A DNA stretch of 19,877 nucleotides, taken from positions 1 through 19,877 of the forward strand of contig JAGGZG010000132.1 of NCBI GenBank assembly GCA_021162125.1. The letters run 5' to 3'. Position numbers and translations under genes: made by a program. This stretch comes from Anaerolineae bacterium. GTDB taxonomy: Bacteria; Chloroflexota; Anaerolineae; JACIWR01. Shown here piece after piece: positions 14,889-19,877 of the stretch. The notes below the pieces were generated by a model. The model had not been told where the DNA came from, did no database searches, and saw only the letters and a list, made by a program, of their open reading frames with translations. The stretch's first letter is position 1, and every line of letters starts with the position of its first letter.

Positions 14889-14901
14889 TCCTGGGTCAAA
14901 A

Positions 14902-15783
14902 ATGCACATCGGATCTGACTCTGTTTTCACTGAACTGAATTCCGCTGGGTGTCGAAAAACAGTCCGCCAGCTACTACGCGCCTACAATCTGCGTCCGCAA
15001 AAGGGGTTGGGCCAGAACTTTTTGGAGGATCCGGCCATACTACAGCGCATCGTGGACGCTGCCGAATTAACGCCGGACGACTCGGTACTGGAGATTGGCC
15101 CGGGGCTGGGCACGCTGACCCGCCTGCTGGCGACCAGCGCGGGACAGGTGGTGGCCGTGGAGCTCGACGAGCGCCTGGCCGCTATTCTGCCCGAGATCTT
15201 GGCCGATTGCCCCAACGTGGAGATCATTCACGGCGACATCCTGGCCCTCGATCCCGCTGCCCTGTTCCCGGAACGACGTCCCGTGTACAAGGTGGTGGCC
15301 AATCTCCCGTACTACATCACCTCGGCTGTGCTGCGGCACCTGCTGGAGAGCCCGGCCCGCCCCCGCCTGATGGTTCTCACCCTGCAACGGGAGGTCGCCC
15401 GGCGGCTGGTGGCCGGCCCCGGCGAGATGAGCCTGCTGGCGGTGAGCGTGCAGTTCTACGGCCAGCCGCGCATCGTGGGCCGCATCCCGGCCGGCGCGTT
15501 CTACCCGCCACCGCAGGTGGACTCCGCCGTGGTGCGGATTGACGTCTACGACCAGCCCCCTGTGCCTGTGGACGATGTGGAAAGTTTTTTCCGCGTGGTA
15601 CAGGCCGGATTCGGCCAGCGGCGCAAACAACTGCGCAACGCTCTATCCCAGGGGTTAGGCCGCCCGGTCGAGGAAGTGGTCGCCGCCCTGAAACGCGCCG
15701 GGATCGCCCCGCATCGCCGGGCGGAGACCCTGAGCCTGGCCGAGTGGGCCGCCTTGTGGCTGGAGATCACCGGCGCCAGTTGA
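14902..15783 (+). CDS. rsmA: 16S rRNA (adenine1518/1519-N6)-dimethyltransferase RsmA (KsgA)
   Basis: RsmA uses SAM to dimethylate A1518 and A1519 in helix 45 of 16S rRNA, a late step in 30S maturation. The 293-residue protein has LRPQKGLGQNFLEDP (about 30-44), SAM motif I VLEIGPGLGTLT (62-73), the acidic VVAVELDERL strand, the catalytic NLPY motif starting at Asn134, and PPPQVDSAVVRI. The ATG at 14902 is chosen because the longer frame from GTG 14863 is encoded by a palindromic repeat. A good Shine-Dalgarno is missing at either start. Confidence 0.93.
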   Translation: MHIGSDSVFTELNSAGCRKTVRQLLRAYNLRPQKGLGQNFLEDPAILQRIVDAAELTPDDSVLEIGPGLGTLTRLLATSAGQVVAVELDERLAAILPEILADCPNVEIIHGDILALDPAALFPERRPVYKVVANLPYYITSAVLRHLLESPARPRLMVLTLQREVARRLVAGPGEMSLLAVSVQFYGQPRIVGRIPAGAFYPPPQVDSAVVRIDVYDQPPVPVDDVESFFRVVQAGFGQRRKQLRNALSQGLGRPVEEVVAALKRAGIAPHRRAETLSLAEWAALWLEITGAS

Positions 15784-15793
15784 CGTGGTTAAT

Positions 15794-15827
15794 GGGGTTT
15801 CTGGTGCTTCTGCCGTCAGACCCCTTT
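15794..15827 (+). terminator. possible weak terminator after rsmA
   Basis: GGGGTTTCTG (15794-15803) can pair imperfectly with CAGACCCC (15817-15824), followed by only TTT. Weak evidence. Confidence 0.3.
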
Positions 15828-15859
15828 CAGGCAACTGTCAAGGTGCTGTAAGAAGGCTG

Positions 15860-15868
15860 TGTTATACT
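15860..15868 (+). promoter_or_regulatory. extended -10 promoter for the lipoprotein gene
   Basis: TGTTATACT (15860-15868) is an extended -10 element (TGn plus TATACT). No good -35 lies 17 bp upstream. It would give a leader of about 110 nt containing the 15-bp tandem duplication. Confidence 0.45.
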
Positions 15869-15933
15869 CAATGCGATTTTTGTTAATCCGGCCCAGCGTG
15901 GCCCAATATCACAGGAGGTGATAGTTATTCAAG

Positions 15934-15963
15934 ATTCGCTATTCGCAAATTCGCTATTCGCAA
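15934..15963 (+). repeat. exact 15-bp tandem duplication
   Basis: ATTCGCTATTCGCAA occurs twice head to tail at 15934-15948 and 15949-15963, and each unit itself contains ATTCGC twice. It lies in the leader of the lipoprotein gene, just upstream of its ribosome-binding site AAAGGAG. Confidence 0.8.
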
Positions 15964-15987
15964 TTCAAAACAAAGGAGACTATAAAA

Positions 15988-17133
15988 ATGAAAAAGATCG
16001 TATTACCTATTTCGTTACTGCTCATCCTGGCCCTCTCCACCATGGCCTGCAATCTCGGCGGCCTGGTGGGAGGGGGAGGTGAGAAACCTGCAGCCACTCA
16101 AGCTCCGTCAGGAGAAAAGCCTGCAGCTACTCAAGCTCCGTCAGGAGAAAAGCCTGCAGCTACCCAGGCCCCGTCAGGTGAGGAACCCACAGCCGTGCCG
16201 GGTGAGACCGGGGAAGAAGAAATCACCTACACATCGGTGGAAGAGCTGGATTGGATTAACACCTATCGCTCTCGCATCATAATAAAGTGGGAAACCCTCG
16301 ATGAACCCAAAGAAGAGGGCAGCATGGAGATGCTAGGTGAGTACGTCAAAGACCCCGCCGCCCAGCGTGTTGTCATAAACAGTACCGGCACAACCGAAGC
16401 GGACATCGGCAGTATGGAGTACATCCAAATCGGCGACAAGGCGTGGATGAACATGGGAGAGGAAATGGGAGGCTGGATGCAAGTATCCGCCGACGAATCA
16501 GACATGACCTTCGGGCAGGGCCTCTTTGACTTCGCTGAGGGAGACATCCCGGGTGGGCTTGAGGGCGCTCGCCGTGTTGGAGACGAGACCGTGAACGGCA
16601 TTCCCTGCCGCCATTATGTCTTCGACGAGACGATGCCGTTAATGGCCATGGGGCAGGGCGAGGTGGAGCTGGAAAAGGCCAACGGAGAGGTATGGATTTC
16701 GGCGAAGGATGGGTTTACCATCAAGTACACGCTCGATGCGGAGGGGAAAGGCTTGATGGGCGAGGATAAGGAGCGCCCAGAGCATTTCTCAATAGAGTAC
16801 GAGGTTTACGACATCAACGCAGACATCGTCATTGAGCCCCCTTCGGGTGCTGAGACCGGTTTGCCTGAGGACATCCCCCTCATGGACGACGCCAAGGTGG
16901 ACATGGCTATGGAAGGGATGATAATGTACTCCACCGCCAGTTCAGTCGAGGACGTGGTGGCCTTCTACGAGGCCCAGATGCCGGCCAACGGCTGGACTCA
17001 GAATCCAGATGCCAGCTTTAGCATGGAAGGCACGTCCAGTTTGGAGTTCACCAAAGAAGGCCGCACAGCAAACCTGATGATCACCTACGACGAGGACAGC
17101 CAGAAGACCAACGTGATGATCACCACCGAATAG
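15988..17133 (+). CDS. secreted lipoprotein with Ala/Pro/Thr repeats, function unknown
   Basis: The 381-residue protein has a clear lipoprotein signal (MKKIVLPISL, then LSTMAC with Cys21). A low-complexity stalk has three GEKPAATQAPS repeats. A domain of about residues 75-285 resembles LolA/LppX-type folds in its alternating strands (WINTYRSRIIIKWET, YIQIGDKAWMNMG), though this is only an impression. A C-terminal module follows (about 310-381: VEDVVAFYEAQMPANGW and onward) of the kind found in other bacterial lipoproteins. It may bind a hydrophobic ligand at the cell surface, but no activity can be assigned. AAAGGAG lies upstream of the ATG. It is a single-gene unit between rsmA and the AOR operon. 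Confidence 0.75.
   Translation: MKKIVLPISLLLILALSTMACNLGGLVGGGGEKPAATQAPSGEKPAATQAPSGEKPAATQAPSGEEPTAVPGETGEEEITYTSVEELDWINTYRSRIIIKWETLDEPKEEGSMEMLGEYVKDPAAQRVVINSTGTTEADIGSMEYIQIGDKAWMNMGEEMGGWMQVSADESDMTFGQGLFDFAEGDIPGGLEGARRVGDETVNGIPCRHYVFDETMPLMAMGQGEVELEKANGEVWISAKDGFTIKYTLDAEGKGLMGEDKERPEHFSIEYEVYDINADIVIEPPSGAETGLPEDIPLMDDAKVDMAMEGMIMYSTASSVEDVVAFYEAQMPANGWTQNPDASFSMEGTSSLEFTKEGRTANLMITYDEDSQKTNVMITTE
16078..16176 (+). repeat. 33-bp coding tandem repeat, three units
   Basis: Units at 16078-16110, 16111-16143 and 16144-16176 each encode GEKPAATQAPS. Units 2 and 3 differ at about three bases, which points to recent duplication. A diverged fourth unit (GEEPTAV) follows. The repeats extend the stalk between the lipid anchor and the folded domain. 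Confidence 0.9.
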
Positions 17134-17156
17134 AATCCCCACCCTCAGATACCCGG

Positions 17157-17192
17157 CAAGTGCCCGGCACTTTTAGAAGTGCCGGGCACTTG
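17157..17192. terminator. perfect 16-bp hairpin after the lipoprotein gene
   Basis: CAAGTGCCCGGCACTT (17157-17172) pairs perfectly with AAGTGCCGGGCACTTG (17177-17192) around a TTAG loop. It is followed by the T-rich ATTGTTTGACATTTTT. This is a likely terminator of the lipoprotein transcript. Its right flank carries the -35 of the next promoter. Confidence 0.65.
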
Positions 17193-17197
17193 ATTGT

Positions 17198-17224
17198 TTG
17201 ACATTTTTGGGCAAGTGTTATATC
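17198..17224 (+). promoter_or_regulatory. promoter for the ferredoxin-AOR operon
   Basis: TTGACA (17198-17203) is followed after 15 bp by TATATC (17219-17224), preceded by TGT as an extended -10. The expected leader is about 75 nt. The short spacer lowers confidence. Confidence 0.5.
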
Positions 17225-17306
17225 CTTGAAGAAGCGTTCTCTCTCATGTACCAACGAGCCCATTTATCCTCGGCTAAGATTATCAAAGATCAAAGGAGAT
17301 GGAAAG

Positions 17307-17693
17307 ATGTACCTTCATGCCGACAGTTCCAAATGTTCGGGCTGCCGGGCCTGCCTGGTAGCCTGCTCGTTGTCCCGCTTCGGGGTGAATAATCCCAAGA
17401 AAGCGCGGCTGGCGATCATCCCGCATTTCCCCGATCCCGGAGTTTTCGAAGTGAAGACTTGTACCCAGTGCGGGCAATGCGCCGAGGTATGCCCGGTGGA
17501 TGCCATTCTTCAGAACGAGAAAGGGGCCTATTACATTAACTGGGACGACTGCATCGAGTGCGGAGCCTGCATTGAGGAATGTCCCGAGGGCGTGATTTTC
17601 ACTCACCCCGATTACGGCGACAAACCCTTCGAGTGCGACCTGTGCGGTGAGTGCGTGGAAGTGTGCGGGACCAACGCACTGTGGATCGAGTAG
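17307..17693 (+). CDS. four-[4Fe-4S] ferredoxin subunit partnering AOR
   Basis: The 128-residue protein has sixteen cysteines in four CxxCxxCxxxC-type motifs (Cys10/13/16/20, 52/55/58/62, 82/85/88/92 and 110/113/116/120). It is therefore a small polyferredoxin with four [4Fe-4S] clusters. Small Fe-S subunits of this type, such as AorA in Aromatoleum, accept electrons from tungsten aldehyde oxidoreductases. The AOR gene follows after 13 nt, so they are almost certainly an operon and a complex. The ATG at 17307 has AAAGGAG (17292-17298) 8 nt upstream. A longer in-frame start at 17226 has no ribosome-binding site and overlaps the promoter. Confidence 0.88.
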   Translation: MYLHADSSKCSGCRACLVACSLSRFGVNNPKKARLAIIPHFPDPGVFEVKTCTQCGQCAEVCPVDAILQNEKGAYYINWDDCIECGACIEECPEGVIFTHPDYGDKPFECDLCGECVEVCGTNALWIE

Positions 17694-17706
17694 GAGGTAA
17701 AGACTA

Positions 17707-19527
17707 ATGGACGGATACGGCGGCACGATTTTGCGCATTAACCTGACCGATAAGACGATTAAGAAAGAACCTACTGACCCCGGCGTCATGGAGAAATTCC
17801 TGGGCGGGCGGGGATTTGGCATCTACACCCTGTACACCGAGGTGCCCCGGGGTGCTGATCCGTTGGGGCCGGAAAACAAGCTCATCGCTTCCACGGGGCC
17901 GCTCTCCGGCGTGCTGGTGCCCGGCGCGGGCAAAATGGATTGGACGACGAAATCCCCGCTCACCGGCGGGTACGCATCGTCCAGCGTGGGCGGGATGCTC
18001 ACTGCGGAGCTTAAGCAAGCGGGCTACGATTCCATTATCCTAGAGGGCGTGTCCGAGCAGCCGGTGTACATCTTCATTGACGACGACGTGGTGGAAATCC
18101 GCGACGCCAGCCCTTACTGGGGGATGGGCTGCATCTCCCTGGAAAAGAAGCTGAAGGATGAGCTAGGAGAAGAATTCCAGATTGCCTGCATCGGCCCTGG
18201 CGGGGAGAGTCTGGTCAAGTATGCCTGCATTGGGCACGATTGGGGTCGTCAGGCGGGACGCGGTGGCGTAGGCGCGGTGATGGGTTCCAAGAAGGTGAAA
18301 GCCATCGCCGTGCGCGGCACCAAAGACATCCCCCTGGCCGACGTGGAGGGCCTGATCAAACATGGTCGCGCGCTGTTCAAGGCCTGCAAGGACGCGCCGG
18401 CAATGGAGGCCTGGCAACGCTACGGGACGACCAGCGTGGTCTCCTGGTGCGACGAGAACGGCGCACTGCCCACCCGCAATTTCCAGGCCGGGGCTTTCGA
18501 AGAGGGTAAGAATCTCTACGGCGAAGTGATGCGCCAGGCCATCGTCAAAACCGACAAGGGTTGCTTCGCCTGCCCTAGCCCCTGCGGAAAATATTCTTAC
18601 TCTAAGAAGCACGATCTCTACGTCGAAGGGCCGGAGTACGAGACCATTGCCCTGCTGGGGTCGAACGTTGCCTTGAGCAACATCGAGGACGTGGCCAAGG
18701 CTAACTGGCTCTGCGACGAACTGGGCATTGACACCATCTCCGCCGGCAATGCTATCGCCTTTGCCATCGAGTGCTTCGAGAAGGGGATCATCACCGAGAA
18801 GGAGACCGGCGGCCTCAAGCTGGAATGGGGCGATGCCGACGCGGTTTTCACCCTGATCGAGAAGATCGCCCGCCGCGAGGGCATTGGCGCGGTGCTGGCC
18901 GAGGGGGTCAAGTACGCGGCTGCTGTGTGGGATCAGGACAGCGCCGACTTTGCTATCCACGTCAAGGGCATGGAGCAGAGCGGGTACGACACCCACAACG
19001 CCACTTCGATGCTTCTGGCCTACATGACCTGTGACGTGGGGGCACATCACAACCGCGCCTGGGCCATCACTTACGACATTGAGGTCGGGCGTGACAAGGT
19101 GGTGCCGGGGAAAGTAGCCAAAGTCATCGAGCTCCAGCACGCCCGCCCCTGGTACGATTGCGCCGGCGGCTGTCGTCTGCAGTGGATCGAGCTGGGCGTG
19201 CCACCCAACCTGTGGGGTGAGGCGGTGAAGTACATCACCGGCGTGGACCGCTCCTGGGAGGACATGATGAAGCTCTCCGAACGGGTGTGGAACCTGACGC
19301 GCATGTATTGGGTGCGGGAGATCGAGGGCTTCGGGCGGGAGTGGGATTATCCGCCGCCGCGCTTCTACAAGGAACCAGCTACCTACGGGGCCACGGAAGG
19401 GCAGAAAACCGAGTGGGAGGCGGTGGAGAAGCTGCTGGATATGTACTACGAGCAGCGGGGCTGGGATAGCAATGGCATCCCGACGAAGGAAAAGCTGGCG
19501 GAGCTAGGTCTGGCGGACATCGTGTAG
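17707..19527 (+). CDS. tungsten-dependent aldehyde:ferredoxin oxidoreductase
   Basis: This enzyme family oxidises aldehydes to carboxylates (or reduces acids in reverse) using a tungsten bis-pterin cofactor and one [4Fe-4S] cluster. The 606-residue length matches Pyrococcus furiosus AOR (605). Visible features are an N-terminal FLGGRGFGIYTLY and STGPLSG segment, the pterin-binding GRGGVGAVMGSKKVKAIAV, and cluster ligands Cys286, Cys289 and Cys293 (CFACPSPC). A distal Cys485 or Cys489 (DCAGGC) is the expected fourth ligand. The preceding ferredoxin gene is the likely electron acceptor. No MoaD-like gene or FAD subunit follows within the window. Substrate range is not predictable from sequence. 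A Shine-Dalgarno AGGAGG precedes the ATG. Confidence 0.92.
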   Translation: MDGYGGTILRINLTDKTIKKEPTDPGVMEKFLGGRGFGIYTLYTEVPRGADPLGPENKLIASTGPLSGVLVPGAGKMDWTTKSPLTGGYASSSVGGMLTAELKQAGYDSIILEGVSEQPVYIFIDDDVVEIRDASPYWGMGCISLEKKLKDELGEEFQIACIGPGGESLVKYACIGHDWGRQAGRGGVGAVMGSKKVKAIAVRGTKDIPLADVEGLIKHGRALFKACKDAPAMEAWQRYGTTSVVSWCDENGALPTRNFQAGAFEEGKNLYGEVMRQAIVKTDKGCFACPSPCGKYSYSKKHDLYVEGPEYETIALLGSNVALSNIEDVAKANWLCDELGIDTISAGNAIAFAIECFEKGIITEKETGGLKLEWGDADAVFTLIEKIARREGIGAVLAEGVKYAAAVWDQDSADFAIHVKGMEQSGYDTHNATSMLLAYMTCDVGAHHNRAWAITYDIEVGRDKVVPGKVAKVIELQHARPWYDCAGGCRLQWIELGVPPNLWGEAVKYITGVDRSWEDMMKLSERVWNLTRMYWVREIEGFGREWDYPPPRFYKEPATYGATEGQKTEWEAVEKLLDMYYEQRGWDSNGIPTKEKLAELGLADIV

Positions 19528-19703
19528 TGGGCCAGGTTTTTCTATGCTCCCATCTTCTCCAGCTCCCACATCAATTCGTTGAACCTCGCAAGAAACCCCA
19601 AACAGTGACCTGCCCCAAGTGCGGGCGAGAGAACCCTGCCGGCCGCAAATTCTGCGCGGGGTGTGGCACGTCGTTGGGGACAGCCGATGGGGTCACCCGA
19701 TGA
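19527..19703 (+). CDS. small zinc-ribbon reading frame, gene or remnant
   Basis: A 58-codon frame opens with a GTG overlapping the last base of the AOR stop codon (TAGTG). It contains a clean zinc ribbon, CPKCGRENPAGRKFCAGCG, encoded at about 19611-19667, and ends at TGA 19701. The residues before the ribbon (FVEPRKKPQT) also read as protein. Such ribbons usually sit at the start of longer proteins, including Chloroflexota cyclase/tetratricopeptide proteins, so this could be a truncated remnant. A shorter start at GTG 19605 is possible. The two CxxC pairs are intact, and neither start has an obvious ribosome-binding site of its own. Confidence 0.45.
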   Translation: MGQVFLCSHLLQLPHQFVEPRKKPQTVTCPKCGRENPAGRKFCAGCGTSLGTADGVTR

Positions 19704-19877
19704 ACTCGATTGAGCTGAATCGGCACCGTCGGCTTAATCGGCTGACCGGGCAAGGTGCGTCGTACCTTCTGCTACGCCACCTCGCTTCTTTCCTCTCTTT
19801 CCACATCTAACTGCACAAACTGACGTATCCTCCGCTGCCGGAGTGAACCAGGGCCGTTCGGAATGTGCCATCGTGGC
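19704..19877. other. terminal non-coding stretch
   Basis: No convincing gene is seen to the window end. The segment holds a small CGATT/AATCG palindrome near 19707-19722, repeated AATCGGC words at about 19718 and 19735, and the condensed palindromic repeat at 19752-19768. A T/C-rich tract follows at about 19786-19804. Confidence 0.4.
19752..19768. repeat. condensed palindromic repeat, copy 3
   Basis: AAGGTGCGTCGTACCTT is a short palindrome whose arms are the same as the outer arms of the 35-bp repeats at 4673-4707 and 8487-8521, with the middle deleted. Confidence 0.5.

Noticed and set aside
15934..15963. CRISPR array
   Set aside because: Two directly abutting 15-bp units without spacers; no cas genes in the window.
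18163..19140. 325-codon minus-strand frame opposite AOR
   Set aside because: Antisense to a full-length conserved enzyme with no domain of its own.

Overview
The window is GC-rich and gene-dense, and looks like the chromosome of an uncultured or lightly studied Chloroflexota bacterium, probably of the Anaerolineae type. This assignment is inferred from overall character: a LuxR-type helix-turn-helix fused to a kelch propeller, a short Oxa1-type YidC, a large Bacillus-type SRP RNA, many short palindromic intergenic repeats, and a tungsten aldehyde oxidoreductase pair. No 16S gene is present to confirm it. Most genes lie on the + strand. The one clear exception is a recombinase-like gene at 3621-4571.

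Layout: 1-194 is a palindrome-rich leader. 195-2091 holds truB and ribF, which overlap. 2274-3578 encodes a membrane-anchored LuxR-HTH/kelch protein, which converges on a minus-strand tyrosine-recombinase-fold protein across a perfect 15-bp hairpin. The recombinase-like gene has lost nearly all its catalytic residues. It diverges from rpmH, and both have near-consensus promoters. 4795-8452 is the classic rpmH-rnpA-yidD-yidC-jag cluster, with a BamB/PQQ-like propeller lipoprotein inserted before yidC. 8543-9397 is a PfkB-family sugar/nucleoside kinase. 9436-9616 is a 181-bp element with about 50-bp imperfect terminal inverted repeats, abutting parA. 9635-11337 is parA-parB. 11392-11479 is tRNA-Ser(GGA) and about 11591-11862 is the large SRP RNA, each with its own promoter. 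11923-13176 is an HI0933/YhiN-family flavoprotein. 13205-14767 is a YabE-like DUF348/G5/3D cell-wall protein, followed by rsmA/ksgA. 15988-17133 is a lipoprotein with a 33-bp tandem repeat. 17307-19527 is a four-cluster ferredoxin subunit plus a tungsten aldehyde:ferredoxin oxidoreductase. A small zinc-ribbon reading frame (19527-19703) touches the oxidoreductase stop codon.

How the genes fit together: rpmH to jag and parAB form the conserved origin-proximal block seen in many bacteria. Its themes are ribosome, RNase P, membrane insertion and segregation. dnaA, rsmG, mnmG and a recognisable oriC are not in the window. tRNA-Ser and SRP RNA add to the translation/secretion theme, since SRP RNA delivers membrane proteins to the translocon and YidC. 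The ferredoxin-AOR pair is a separate metabolic unit with its own promoter.

The least-explained parts are the degenerate recombinase, the short palindromic repeats (at least three families, several within 3-6 nt of stop codons), the inverted-repeat element at parA, and the propeller lipoprotein embedded in the yidC cluster.
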